Shown here piece after piece: positions 52,730 to 63,778 of a stretch of DNA of 64,000 bases (positions are counted from its first letter, which is position 1; every line of letters begins with the position of its first letter). Under the pieces are notes generated by a model. That model made no database searches. It saw only the letters and a list, made by a program, of their open reading frames with translations, and was not told the origin of the DNA. The stretch is taken from positions 15,137,001 through 15,201,000 of the forward strand of contig NC_090291.1 of NCBI RefSeq assembly GCF_037392515.1. The letters are read 5' to 3'. The position numbers were made by a program, and so were the translations under genes. The DNA is from Haliotis asinina (taxonomy: Eukaryota > Mollusca > Gastropoda > Lepetellida > Haliotidae).

Positions 52730-55499
52730 CTGAAAATATCAAACTCACTTTATATTTTTTATCTTCTTTCCTCTCTGAGCTATGTATATTTTTGTTACGA
52801 ATATTTGACATTCGGGTGCCATATTAATACAACCTCACATTTAAGATATTTTCTCTTGAAATGTCCAATGGAACGTTTAAAGGACATGTTTTGAATGCCT
52901 GCCATATACAACACAACATTGTTTAGAGAAAAAAACAATGCCCTGTTAAATTGAAATGGCTTGAATGGCGTTGAATGCATGTTATTCGTGAGGCCTATTG
53001 TACAGTGACGTCACTATGCGTACGTACCCTCCTTTCCTGCACAGTTGTCCTCGTCTTCCTCGTCGGGGCAGTTGGGGATGCCGTTACAGAGGAGGCTGCG
53101 AGGGAGACACATCTCTCCACAGCTGAACTCACCGGATGAACACACCTTCACACCTGCAGAGACAAGAAATCATGTTCACACCTGTTTAGAGAACAGAACA
53201 TATAGGCATAGAACGTCTAGGCACAAATTGCAGTCCAGAGCACATGTCAACATATTAGAACAGAGCTCTATACCTGGTCAGAAAACAGACCACACCTTTA
53301 CACCTGTCCAGAGAACCGATCAACCCTTCACATTTTTCCAGAGAACAGAACATCCGTTCACACCTGTTCAGAGGACAGAACACATATTCACACCTATCCA
53401 GAGAGCGGATTACACCTTCATACCTGTCCGGAGAACCGGACACACCTTCACCAGAACTCACTACTGTAAAGAATACAATAAAGAATACCTTCACACCTGC
53501 AGATACAACGGGTACCATGACCCCCTTCTTTTGACCTTCATGCACAGACTGTGAATAAATATGTGACTGCCCCCACCCTCACACCTTAAAAAACCAAACC
53601 AAACAAAAACAAAACACTAAGCCCAAATTTACATAACTGCATACATAAAGCTCACTTTTACCGACACAACAGACAGAACACATGTGTATACTGCTCAAAA
53701 GTACGTGACAGATTAACAGTAGTAATATGAAAGAATTCCTCATTCCTTAACATCATTTGAGAGGTATATAACAGTCCATTACTACAACAGAAACACATTC
53801 ATCAGTTGCAACTTCACATACACAGTGGACGCTGTCTAAACCGGCACTCATTGGGACTGATAAAGAAATAACCCAGTTTCGAGAATGTGTCGGATTGTAG
53901 AGCTGATAATAAAGGAACAAACCACGGACAGGAATGAGATTTTATGCTACTGCTGGCAACTGTCCGGATTGGACAGATGCCGGTTTGGGGAGCTTCCATT
54001 GTATATAAACGTGACCAAACGGAAGGGGATAAATAATATATAATATAACTAATGCTTTTTTACTGAGCGAGTTAAAGGTACAGTAGACAAGTCTGTCTCG
54101 GTTTCAGATGGAGTTGGCGTTATTTGTTCTTGAAACTGAAACATGTCAAGAGTTATGTATTCAGAGTCCAGACCGATTATGCACATGAGGTGGGTTTTTG
54201 AATAACACGAACTAAAAAGTATAAGATAATTAAAACAATTCTTGTAGTAGCTGACTTGTATTAATTCATGATATTTTTCGTAAACAATATTTTCGAAAGT
54301 CTGTTTTTTTAAAGTAGGGAAAGGTGAAAAGGTACGGTTTGACCAGCTAACAACAGATAATGAACCTTTCCGATATCATGTCTGCATCCGGGTATTTTCA
54401 CCAGGGTGTAGTATATTGGGTCATACGTTGCTATTAGTATATTGGGTCATACGTTGCTATTAGCAATATTTTAGCGCTTTCACGGGGAACACCAGAAATG
54501 ACCTTTAAACATATTGCAACCATAAAGGGATTCGAACCCGGGTTTCCAGCGTGACGGGCGAACACGTAACCACTAGGCTCCGCCGCCCCATCGCTTATAC
54601 TGACCATGTTTGTATATAGTGTAGACCATCTCTACGTCCGGTCGGTTGGCGGGGGTCTTGCCATACAGCCGGACAAACACCCTGTTCTCCTTGGTTTTCA
54701 TCTCCGCCTTGGGCCCGGCACAATACTGAACATACTTCGTCTTGTCTAGTGTGGTGCGCTTGTACAGGGCGATGAAGTTCTGATCGCAACGTTGAGGACG
54801 ACGCATTGTCAGATTGTGTGTCCGCACGTAGATCTGTAATGATATTGATGATTATAATTATGATGGTTGGTTATGTTTTAGTGAGTGTGTGAGTTTAGTT
54901 TCACGCCGTCTTTTGCAATATGCCAGCAATATCACGGCGGGGGGTATTTTTTGTATGTTCAGTGTGGGCTTCACACATTGTACCCATGATGGGAATAGAA
55001 CCAGGGTCTTTGACGTGGCGAGCGAACGCGTTAACCACTAGACTACCCCACCGCCCTGTTATGTCTTAACTCATATTGCGTGGCTGCATGTAGATCTGTA
55101 ATGATGTGGTAACGATGATTATGATGACGTCGAACGCTAATAATATCATGATGATGACTGGAGATCTGTAATGATACTGATAGCAATGATAATGATAACG
55201 ACGACGATGATTATCATGATGATGACTGATAACATAATGTAATTCAGACCACGCCTTCATCCACGCTTTCACTGAAGCTTAAACCAGATCTTAAACGGTG
55301 TTTCTGTGATCAGCCTCTTCACACTGTTATATTAGCAGAAACCAAACATGACTTTTCTTTCGACACAGTCACCAAACCTTGGCTTCAGGAAGCTATACAT
55401 CTTAGATTCTGAAGAATACCATGTACCAGCCCTTAACGTCGGGTTGTATTATGAAACAATTCTGAACTTCCGGTTATGGCCAGTTAGAACTGTTTCGTT

Positions 55500-55553
<54 letters not shown>

Positions 55554-58500
55554 GGAACAACAACAACAAACTATTGTGGTGCTGACAAAAAAACAATGCC
55601 CTGCTTTCGGTTACGTTAGGAAGTATTTTGTGGACCGATTCCTAGTGTCTATCTAAACCTTTTTCTTGAGTGTTGCTAATCACAATTTTCAATATTTCCA
55701 ACCATAACTGTAATCTAGAATTTCTATTCTTCAGTTTTACGTGTGAAACCTTCAGGTAGTTCTATAGTGACTGAAGGCGACTTAAGTCGACAGGGATCCT
55801 CAACCTACCCCGTAGCTTTTGTCCGTGTGAAGCTCCCACGTGCAGTCGTAAGGGCGTGGCACTTGGTAGGACGTGATCTCGTGCCCTAGGCGGGAGGAGG
55901 ACAGGACGCCGTCTGGCTGGGAGGGGGTCACCTCCAGGAACTGTCGGCACACAGGAGCCGGGGCTGGAATACCAACGATCGTTTAGAAAGTAAGTAAGAT
56001 AGTGATTGAGTTTACCTTTACGCCGCTGTATTCAGGCAATATGACGACAGGGAACAGGGAACCTAAATGCTAGGGGACCTAAAGATACACGTCCTCATAA
56101 AACGTCCCGATGTAATTTGATTCCCTTTCCGGACCGACACCAGTGTTTTGTATTATGTCGTGTATGCTTACTTCACCTGCGTCCTAATTCCTTGGTTTAA
56201 GAAGAGCTAAGAGTGATCGTTGGATGTCAGTCTGTAAAACAGCAGACATAAACACCCCGGGGAAAGGGCCTGGGTAAGTATTCATCGTTTATGCCCATAA
56301 AGAAGTATTATAAATGAATACGGATCATATACGCACTCAAAAAATCCCAATACAAACGAAGGCACGGATCTGTGAGACAGATAAGTACAGTTGATTATGA
56401 ACGTTGCCACTTTAAAGAAGAACCACTCCCCCACCCCTCCTCCGAAAATACATAGACAGTGATTATGTGACGACGCTGAAATATCACTGCTTTGCTTAAA
56501 GGATTTAAGGGTACAATATGTGTGACCACGCAAAGCTGTGACGTCATGACTTGTGGTGCGCGTGTCATGTGTTACTTAAATATATCGCACCTTCAGCTGA
56601 TACAGGTATTAACAGGTATTATCAAGATACTCACCTTTGCTAAACACATTTCCGTCATTCTGAGCTGGAAAAGAAACGAAACATCTAACTAACTATTATA
56701 TACATTATATCGAATGTAGATTCATATATATAGATCAAAAGACGTTACTTGTTGGCCCCTGCTTGACGCTCGGCATAAATGGGTACACCAAGGACGCTTC
56801 GGCGTCAGTTTTATGTGTCTGAGTGGGGTAGTCATTCTGAACTTCGGGAGTGAGCAAAGCACTATCAAACCAAGTCTGGCTAGTACAGGCAGCCACACAT
56901 ATATTCGCATACACGTCGTTACATGAGCGAAATATGCTCAAACAAGACGTTAAACTTCATTTCACCTCACCTCACCTCACCTCACCTCACCCCACTTCAC
57001 CCCACCTCACCTCTCCTCTCCTCACCTCACCCCACCTCACCTCTCCTCTCCTCACCTCACCCCACCTCACCTCACCTCACCTCACCTCACCCCACTTCAC
57101 CCCACCTCACCCCACCTCACCTCTCCTCTCCTCACCTCACCTCACCTCACCTCACCTCACCTCACCTCACCTCACCCCACCTCACCCCACTTCACCCCAC
57201 CTCACCTCTCCTCTCCTCACCTCACCTATATGAAGAAATGGCTTCATACACCAAGAAGTATTCAAAGGAATATACAAAATGCATGTAATACATATATACT
57301 CACACCGTATGCATCACATATATAATATATATACACGTATGTAAATCATAATCAACTTATATATAACAGATTGTGAATGAGTTATGATTTCTGTACTTCA
57401 CATATCTCAGTGACTAAATTGGCATCTACATGTACTTATCAGTGTATCGAAATATATAATGATATACGACCCGTGAAGGTCCCGGGGTAGAATAGACCTT
57501 CAGCAACCCATGCTTGCCATAAAGGGCGACGGTGCTTGTCGTAAGAGGCGACTAACGGGATCGGGTGGTCAGGCTCGCTGACTTGGTTGACACATGTCAT
57601 CGGTTCCCAGTTGCGCAGATCGATGCTCATGTTGTTGATCACTGGATTGTCTGGTCCAGACTCGATTATTTATAGACCGCCGCCATATAGCTGGAATAAT
57701 GCCGAGTGCGGCGTAAAACTAAACTCACTCCCCCACTATAATGATATACAGACACAAAATAAGCACTAGCATATGCTGATCTCAGCTTTTAGCAGAAATT
57801 ATATTTCTTATATCAGAATCGTCTATCTTGAAAACATGAATGCTAACTAAAGTCTGATCATTACAGGAAGTAGAAAGATAACCTTTGAGGGATGAGAATG
57901 GAAAACTCATGTTTATACAAAACATTCATTTTATACAATATATACATTAACCTTCGTATAATTCGGGGTACATCGTCATGCGTTGTCTTGACTATGTAAA
58001 TTGAAATCTTAATGTTATTTGTCAACCCTTTGCTGTTGTAAAGTCTGAGCAAACAAAAACAAGAAACAAAAGAAAAGCCAAAATTAAATCCCTCTAAAAC
58101 ACTCAAACAACCAAATACAAACAGACACACAAACAAACAAACAAACAAACAAAACCACCAAAAAACCCCAAACCATTAAATTTATGAATAATTCCACTTA
58201 AACCTTAGTAGTCCCGGGAACAGATCTTGGTCAATGCTCCACTAACACGCGCGAGTTATGTTTCTGTAAATATACAGAGTGTCTCACCACACATATACAG
58301 GTATCTACGACTTTTTAAAATCAGTAACTGAGCATAGTCCATTAATATTTCAGAATTTATTTTTCTTTTTAACCCTCACCAGGACTATATACAGGACTAT
58401 GTATACAGGACTCACATCAACCCTCAACCCGGTTGAACAGAGCAAGCCCGTCTGGATGCTTGACATTTCGGTGAGACGGCTCTCTTTGTGTATCTAGTGT

Positions 58501-59244
58501 GAATGTTGTTTTTATGTAATGACAAGCGTTATTTTTTGTATGTTCATTGTTTTGCCATATGCCCTTGGTTAGGTGGGGTGAAATTGCGTCTATTTCCCCT
58601 GCTATAAAAACACATGTATCGGTGACAGCCGCGAGTATCCCCAACATATTTTCTGACGGGTGAGTATGGAGAATATTTTCACTCAGAAAAACGTTTTGTG
58701 CATACGGCCTTGTTTATACACATTTAGTTACTACAGAACATCGAAGGTTAGCCCTGGAATTAAGTTCACGAGGTGGCATTCGGAACGTCTCGGGACTATT
58801 CGGCTGTTTCCGCCACCAAATGTATTGTTTAACGCCTCGGAGAGTTGTCATGACTTCACCTTTAAGTGGATAATGGATGGTACATCATTTACTGAAGTCA
58901 TTTGTAAGAATATGATATTATAAGCCTAATATAGAGCCACAGAGGTGTAGCATATTCTATATGTATTTTAAAAACTGTGTTCTACTTACTTGTGTCTTTG
59001 ATATAGGAGTAAATGGCCTTGAACCCTTCGTCCTGAATTAAGTCATCAGACTTGAACCTCATCCACAGGAAGCGCGAGGTGGAGGAGACGAGCGGGGGAA
59101 AGTCGTCCCCGCAGAAGCGGTCTATGAGGGGTGAGTATGCGAAGGGGCCGTCGCGCACCTCGAGGTAGTCGTACTTGCAGTTCTCGGACTTTTCGATCTT
59201 GAAGACGTCCCTGAAGTCGAGCTGAATCTTGAAGTGTTGAGGCG
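52059..59244 (-). CDS. NETO: Neto-family CUB/LDLa transmembrane protein, 5'-partial
   Basis: Single-pass membrane protein of the neuropilin-and-tolloid-like family. Neto proteins are auxiliary subunits of kainate-type glutamate receptors at synapses (NETO1/2 in vertebrates, Neto at the fly neuromuscular junction). Exons in transcription order: 58990-59244, 56635-56664, 55809-55963, 54605-54833, 53028-53153, 52059-52729; stop TAA at 52061-52059. Phases agree and 487 residues are visible. CUB1: CKYDYLEVRDGPFAYSPLIDR then RFLWMRFKSD, close to NETO1. CUB2 is split over two exons. Then come one LDLa module, a transmembrane helix and a roughly 190-residue cytoplasmic tail. The first exon starts mid-CUB1 (phase 1), so signal peptide and CUB1 N-terminus lie upstream, beyond 59244 and perhaps beyond 64000. 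SOL-2-like naming is an alternative. Confidence 0.93.
53028..53153 (-). other. NETO: Neto exon: LDL receptor class A module
   Basis: One exon encodes almost exactly one LDLa repeat. Six cysteines are spaced C-SSGEFS-C-GEM-C-LPRSLL-C-NGIPN-C-PDEEDEDN-C. The acidic cluster after the fifth cysteine is the usual calcium-binding site. It lies between CUB2 and the membrane, as in Neto. Phases are 1 at both ends, so the module could be skipped without a frameshift. Confidence 0.94.
53143..53520 (-). repeat. about 30-bp minisatellite derived from the Neto LDLa exon acceptor
   Basis: About ten units of CAGAGAACAGAACACACCTT plus CACACCTGTC. On the minus strand the unit reads ACAGGTGTGAAGGTGTG, the same as the real acceptor and first bases of the LDLa exon (GCAG then GTGTGAAGGTGTG). 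Confidence 0.9.
53819..54003. mobile_element. 180-bp TA-flanked MITE, copy 1
   Basis: ACAGTGGACGCTGTCTAAAC at one end, and GGTTTGGGGAGCTTCCATTG at the other. Same family as 61652 and 62684, in opposite orientation. TA at both ends fits Tc1/mariner. Confidence 0.82.
54409..54460. repeat. perfect 26-bp direct repeat, two copies
   Basis: TAGTATATTGGGTCATACGT plus TGCTAT twice with no mismatch, directly next to a SINE-B tail. It could be local slippage or part of the insertion event. Confidence 0.9.
54461..54595 (-). repeat. SINE-B copy
   Basis: Antisense: GGGGAACACCAGAAATGACC, GGGATTCGAACCCGGGTTTC, CGGGCGAACACGTAACCACT. It ends 9 bp from the Neto CUB2 exon donor. Confidence 0.87.
54890..55056 (-). 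mobile_element. SINE-B copy, near full length
   Basis: Antisense: TGAGTTTAGTTTCACGCCGT (tail), GTGGGCTTCACACATTGTAC, CTTTGACGTGGCGAGCGAAC, TTAACCACTAGACTACCCCA. Confidence 0.88.
55070..55215 (-). repeat. two partial copies of the Neto CUB2 exon acceptor
   Basis: Minus-strand CATTACAGATCTACATGCAG (about 55085-55104) and CATTACAGATCTCCAG (near 55160-55176) echo the real acceptor CATTACAGATCTACGTGCGG. The first copy also resembles the next exonic bases (CCACGCAATATGAG against ACACACAATCTGAC). Confidence 0.75.
55498..55570. repeat. CAA microsatellite
   Basis: About twenty-three CAA units with one GGAACAA interruption; explains an apparent polyglutamine frame. Confidence 0.97.
56962..57227. repeat. 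CCTCA pentamer array with higher-order structure
   Basis: CACCT/CACCC pentamers with periodic CCCCACTTCACCCCACCTCA and CTCTCCTCTCCTCACC variants that recur three or four times. First Neto intron side of the 10-codon exon. Confidence 0.95.
57468..57736 (+). mobile_element. SINE-A copy with perfect target-site duplication
   Basis: Flanked by TATAATGATATAC at 57455-57467 and 57737-57749. Head GACCCGTGAAGGTCCCGGGG; tail ACTCACTCCCCCAC. Inside a Neto intron, antisense to the gene. Confidence 0.93.
58990..59244 (-). other. NETO: Neto exon: C-terminal two thirds of CUB1
   Basis: Encodes PQHFKIQLDFRDVFKIEKSE, then a Cys-containing KYDYLEVRDGPFA stretch and FCGDDFPPLVSSTSRFLWMRF. The acidic and aromatic positions of CUB domains (YDYLEVRDG, FCG, S.FLWMRF.SD) are present. 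The exon starts with two bases of a split alanine codon and ends in phase 1 at donor GTAAGT. Confidence 0.93.
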
Positions 59245-59284
59245 CTGTAGACACAATGGGGAATCAGTGAGTGGGTGAATATTA

Positions 59285-59440
59285 TTTTACGCTTCTTTTA
59301 ACCACATTGCAGCAACATCACGGCGGGGAAACCCCAAAACGAGGGTCACACATTGTACCTATGTCGGGGCTCAAACCCGGGCCTTCCACGTGACGAGCGA
59401 CCGCTTTAACCATTAGGCTGCCCCACCGCGCCGGGCAATC
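59285..59440 (-). mobile_element. SINE-B copy
   Basis: Antisense: CATTGCAGCAACATCACGGC, GGGTCACACATTGTACCTAT, GGGCTCAAACCCGGGCCTTC, CGCTTTAACCATTAGGCTGC. About 40 bp upstream of the first visible Neto exon. Confidence 0.87.
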
Positions 59441-59449
59441 TGTGAGTGA

Positions 59450-59895
59450 ATGTTTGAGGGAACGAATAATTGAAAACGAAAAATTAAAGTCTTCGGGCTA
59501 GTGAGCGAATGGTGTCCACAGAGGAGTGAGAGAAGGAACAAGTGAGAGTGAATGAACGAGTGCATGAATAAAAGAGCGAGTGATAGAATAGGTGAGTGGA
59601 TGAATGAATTAGTAAAGGAATAGGAGAGAACGAATGAATGAGTGGATGACTAGGTGAGTGGATGAATGAATTAGTAAAGGAATAAGTGAGAGTGAATGAA
59701 TGACTGAGTGAATAGATTTATTGAGTGAATAGGTGAGTTAGAGAATATGTGGAGGAATAAGTGATTTAGTGAATGTATGAGAGAAGAAATAAGTGAGTTA
59801 ATGAAGATGTAACTGAACGACTGAGTGAAAGAGTAAGTGAATGATCGAAGGAAGGCGTTAGTGAATGAGAGAGTGGTTGAGTCAGTGAGTGAAAG
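59450..59895. repeat. GTGAATGA-type tandem repeat
   Basis: Degenerate GTGAGTGGATGAATGAATTA and GTGAGAGTGAATGAATGA units over about 450 bp; complement of the type at 49036. Confidence 0.88.
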
Positions 59896-60034
59896 GGAAG
59901 TAAAACCATAACAAAAACCCAACGTTCGTCCTTAAATAAGCAAGAACACAAGGGAGATAATCGGTGAAACTGAATACGAAGGCTCTGCCTGTCATGTTTG
60001 TTAAATCGGCGCCATTTGATTGCGGAGTACGAGT

Positions 60035-60190
60035 GAGAGAGTATGGTTTTACACCCTTCAGCAATATCCCAGCTATATCACAACAGGGAAAATCATAATG
60101 TGTCTGACGCAGTCTAAAGTGTTGGAAAACAAAACCGGATGGTGCTCCTGGTGAGTAAGCACATTACCCACTGGGCTATCCTGCAGCACC
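60035..60190 (-). repeat. SINE-B copy, degraded
   Basis: TATGGTTTTACACCCTTCAG, CAATATCCCAGCTATATCAC, and GAGTAAGCACATTACCCACT. Antisense. Confidence 0.65.
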
Positions 60191-60417
60191 ATCCACTGGG
60201 AGAGAAAGATAGATGAACGTTAGGCATATTTACCTTATAATCTATACGCCCAGCTCCATCTTCCCATTCACAGGATATATGGAACCAGTGGGGGTTAAGG
60301 GGTGGGGAAGGGAGGATATTGTTTATCCCATGATGGAATGAAAACAGACCAGAGACGAGACGAGGGCAGGAGAGTGAGGTCGACGGACGCTGTCCATGGG
60401 ATACCGGGATATCTGGA

Positions 60418-60690
60418 GATTGCTTCGGAAGCATTTAGATGGGAGAGGATATCAGATATTGGAGCGGTAAGCGTTCAGATGTTAGGGATATCAGGTAACT
60501 GGTTCGGTTAGCAGATGGGAGAGGATATCAAGAGACTGCTTAGGAAGCATTCAGATGGGAAAGGGACATCAGGTGACTGGTTCAGTTAGCATTCATATGT
60601 GAGAAGACATCAGGAGATTCGCTCGGTAAGCATTCAAATGAAAGGGGATGTCAAGAGATTTGTACGGTTAGCATTAAGATATGAGGACAG
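60418..60690. repeat. about 42-46-bp minisatellite
   Basis: Six diverged units of GGTTCGGTTAGCATTCAGAT plus GGGAGAGGATATCAGGAGACT. Purine-rich sequence with GAGGGG runs follows to 60800. Confidence 0.85.
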
Positions 60691-61651
60691 GGGGTGGGAG
60701 GGTGGGGTAGGAGGGTGATCAGCAGACGATGTGGAGTGAGGAGGGGCGGGGTATAGTCGAGAAGAGGTAGGGAGAAGAAGTAGGGAGGGGCAGTGAATAT
60801 GCAGCTGAGGAGACGTACTAGCCCACGGGATCGAGCCATGTAGGGGGTGAGACATGCCAACCTCAGGGAGAGGATACGCATGTTATGCAATGAGAAGTAG
60901 GGGTGGAAACAGATGTGTAGAAAACTACGGATAATGTTTTCAGTCTAAAATTTCCCCGAAAAAATGTAAACCTCGTACAACAAGCAAACAAAAACGCTAC
61001 AAAATGGATATGACCCTCTTTGTGAGCAAAAGTAATACAGTTACAGATACATGTTGGAAATGGGAAAATGTTGATGTCTATCTCTAACATAAATACACAA
61101 CTACGTTTTACCCCTACACGTTTTAATTGGCCAGAAAACTAAATATATGTTGCGACGGGGTATCTTTCCGTAACATTCACTGTCAGATTCTGTAGATGCT
61201 TCCAGTATAAAAAGAGATGCAAGTCATGATCGGGTCGACTGCCTAAATGGGTTCTATATTTTTCTTCATCCCGAAATATCTCGACAGTGATGAGATTATG
61301 TCTGTGTACCAAGTAACTCCCCGATTGATATATGAGCTGATTTTCGAAACTGATTGTTTATTTTTTTCTGTAATTGAAAATATAACAACCTTTCAAAATA
61401 ACCAGACACTTTTTATCATGTGTAATCAAACTTTCCTGATAATTACAATTCTTGAACATATATTCTTTCTATTCTAAAAGGAATTACCGAGTAAAAGAGT
61501 CTATAATGGAAATATTTTCCAGTCCTGGTTTACTGTTAGTTGTAACATCGATTCACATTAAACATGGGATTGCACATGTTTTAACTGGTTAATTCTATAA
61601 ACAGTTAAGACTTTATTTCAAAAGGCTAGAACAAATATGTACAAAAACATA

Positions 61652-61832
61652 TACAGTGGAAGCTGTCAAAACCGACATCTGTCCAATCCGGCAAGTTGTC
61701 AACACCAGCAAAATAATCCAAGTCCCGTCTGTCGCTTGAACACTTATCATCAGCTCTTCAATTCGGCACGTTGTCATAACCGGATTATTTCTTCAGTCTC
61801 GATGAGTGCCGGTTTAGACAGATTCTACTGTA
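61652..61832. mobile_element. 180-bp TA-flanked MITE, copy 2
   Basis: TACAGTGGAAGCTGTCAAAA to GACAGATTCTACTGTA, with AAATAATCCAAGTCCCGTCT inside. Same orientation as the copy at 62684. Confidence 0.83.
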
Positions 61833-61859
61833 CACCGATGAAGTCGACAAACACCATTG

Positions 61860-62620
61860 TAGCTTATTCTGTTTTGTGGAGTGAGCATAGCTACGCCGAA
61901 CACAAAAAGCTCTTGGAGAATTTGGCAAAACGTACTTACAGCTAACACATATGACAAATGCTATTACATACTGGTGCAGACTTATCCATTTGAATCCTTC
62001 AAGACTCCAGTACCAAGCCTACTACATGGTTAAATCCATCTCTGATACAGATCGTTATATGTACTTGGGCCTCTGAGATTAGAAACATACTCTGTAAACT
62101 GGGATTTGGACACGTGTGGTTAGAACACATGGGAAACATTGATCTGTTTTTATTAGAATTTTAGCAACGACTGAAAGATAATCTAATTCAGGATTGGCAT
62201 TCATCTTTACATGACAACTCAAAATGTTTCAACTACAAGTTATTTAAAACTCTCCTTGATGCACCTTACAGTTGACATCCAACCCTATCGTATCAAGTAT
62301 ATAGCTAACTTCCGTTGCAACAACTTTTTAATAGAATCTGGTCGTCTTAAAATATTTTCCGCAGCCAAAGATTATATAAAATGTGCACAACTAACAATGC
62401 AAAGTTCATCGAAGATAAACACCATGTTCTTCTGTATTGTCCCAAGTATCCCCATCTACGGAAAACCTATCAAGCACTCTCTTTGAAATATCTTTTATAA
62501 AAAATCCATAAATTCGTGCAGCTCATGCAATCCAGTGATGTAAAAGCAATCCAAGCTAGAGCTATATTCCTGTAAAAAGTGCCCAACGCACGACGTCTAA
62601 CCTTGTGAACTTAAAAACTA
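61860..62620 (+). pseudogene. decayed LINE ORF2 C-terminal fragment
   Basis: In shifting plus-strand frames: YWCRLIHLNPSRLQYQAYYM (near 61962), WASEIRNILCKLGFGHVWLE (near 62066), DNSKCFNYKLFKTLLDAPYS, ANFRCNNFLIESGR (near 62305) and IEDKHHVLLYCPKYPHLRKT (near 62410). This order and the R..IE.GR / DE.H.L..CP..R pattern are typical of the region after reverse transcriptase in CR1/L2/Jockey-type LINEs. Several frameshifts and stops; no reverse-transcriptase core visible. Confidence 0.78.
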
Positions 62621-62683
62621 AATTTAATGCATGCAATGTACTTTATACATCGACTGCAATGCTGTTTTTTGGGGCTGATGCCT

Positions 62684-62865
62684 TACACAGTGGAAGCTGT
62701 CAAAACCGGCATCTGTCCTATCCGGCAAGGCGTCAATACCAGCATAAAATCTCAGTCCCGTCTGTGGCTTGAACATTTATCATCAGCTCTACAATCCGCC
62801 CCGTTGTCCAAACTGGATTATTTCTTCAGTCCCGATGAGTGCCGGTTTTCACAGCTTCCACTGTA
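62684..62865. mobile_element. 180-bp TA-flanked MITE, copy 3
   Basis: ACAGTGGAAGCTGTCAAAAC and the inverted end GGTTTTCACAGCTTCCACTG, TA at both sides. The terminal inverted repeat is about 24 bp; best-preserved copy. Confidence 0.87.
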
Positions 62866-63620
62866 CTGTTAACAAAACTGTCCGTCTGTCTGACTGTCTG
62901 TCTGTACTGTTTTGTGTTTATCCCCAAAGTAACCTTAAAGCCTTGTATCGGATTTCAATGGATAGTGTGCTCGCTTGTAACATGGAGAATACCCAGGTTC
63001 TATTCTGTATCAGGAACCGTTGCCTCCACAATGAGGGAATGGCGAGAAAACTCGCCCATGTTTTGCTTGACATACCAGCTTCTTGGTACGATAAGATGCT
63101 TTGAAAGTCTTTCATCATAACTTGAAACGACAATAATTAGAGGTTCAAGAACATAGTTCAACTTGAGTAATATCTTTTTGTTTATGGCCATTTTTCACAG
63201 TCTGACAAGCATTTCCTCTTGAGGTTTATCACTTGTACAACGTTTACACCTCTCCGCTTACCCTCAACCCCCCACCCCTTAAAAAGGTCATTCAGGTCTG
63301 CAAGATCAGGACGTCATTTTCAAATGTGCATTTGAAAGACAAAACCCATTAGCCTGCCAAACATATCTCCGACATTTATTAACCCGTTATTTATAATTAC
63401 TGGTGAACAAAGTCTTAGTGCCGTAAAATATATAATTTTCATGGAAAGGAACTGCTCCATTTGAAACTGAAAGGAAACCCAGTGAAAGGAGAGTCTGTTG
63501 ATTCTCAGAGGAATCAAAGCTTACTTCGGTGAAGTTTTGGCAGGAATAAATATGGTTCAGGGACTATTAGACTGACTAACTGTCTGATTCTAGATTTCTC
63601 CAGCGCTTCGTAATATTAAC
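62866..63620. other. no gene seen; probable Neto 5' intron or flank
   Basis: No CUB-like exon, signal peptide or repeat landmark recognised. Confidence 0.4.
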
Positions 63621-63624
63621 GCGA

Positions 63625-63778
63625 GTGTGTTAGGTTCTACGCCGCTTTTTGCAGTATTCGTGCGACACCATAAAAGGGCTTAAATTTACACGTTGTACTC
63701 TTTCATGAGGGGAATCGAACCCGGGTCTTCAGCGTGATGAGCGAACGGTTTAACCACTAGGCTAACCACTACCCCAGA
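63625..63778 (-). mobile_element. SINE-B copy
   Basis: Antisense: TAGGTTCTACGCCGCTTTTT, GAATCGAACCCGGGTCTTCA, GCGTGATGAGCGAACGGTTT, AACCACTAGGCTAACCACTA. Confidence 0.87.

Larger units (their letters stand above)
54605..55963 (-). other. NETO: Neto exons: CUB2
   Basis: Exon 55809-55963 encodes VCRQFLEVTPSQPDGVLSS and ends YDCTWELHTDKSYG. Exon 54605-54833 continues IYVRTHNLTMRRPQRCDQNF, then QYCAGPK and VFVRLYGKT, ending TIYKHG. Together they give the four-cysteine pattern of a CUB domain. A 10-codon exon (56635-56664, QNDGNVFSK) links CUB1 to CUB2. Confidence 0.88.

Noticed and set aside
53045..53554. 169-codon plus-strand frame with RTDHTFTPVQ repeats
   Set aside because: Antisense reading of the Neto LDLa exon and its seeded minisatellite.
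55348..55656. Polyglutamine protein frame
   Set aside because: It is the CAA microsatellite in a Neto intron.
56850..57288. Pro/Ser/Thr/His-rich frames
   Set aside because: Translations of the CCTCA pentamer array.
60230..60300. Minus-strand segment CEWEDGAGRIDYK followed by GTAAAT as a missing Neto CUB1 exon
   Set aside because: Wrong phase for the next exon and no match to the CUB1 N-terminal pattern.
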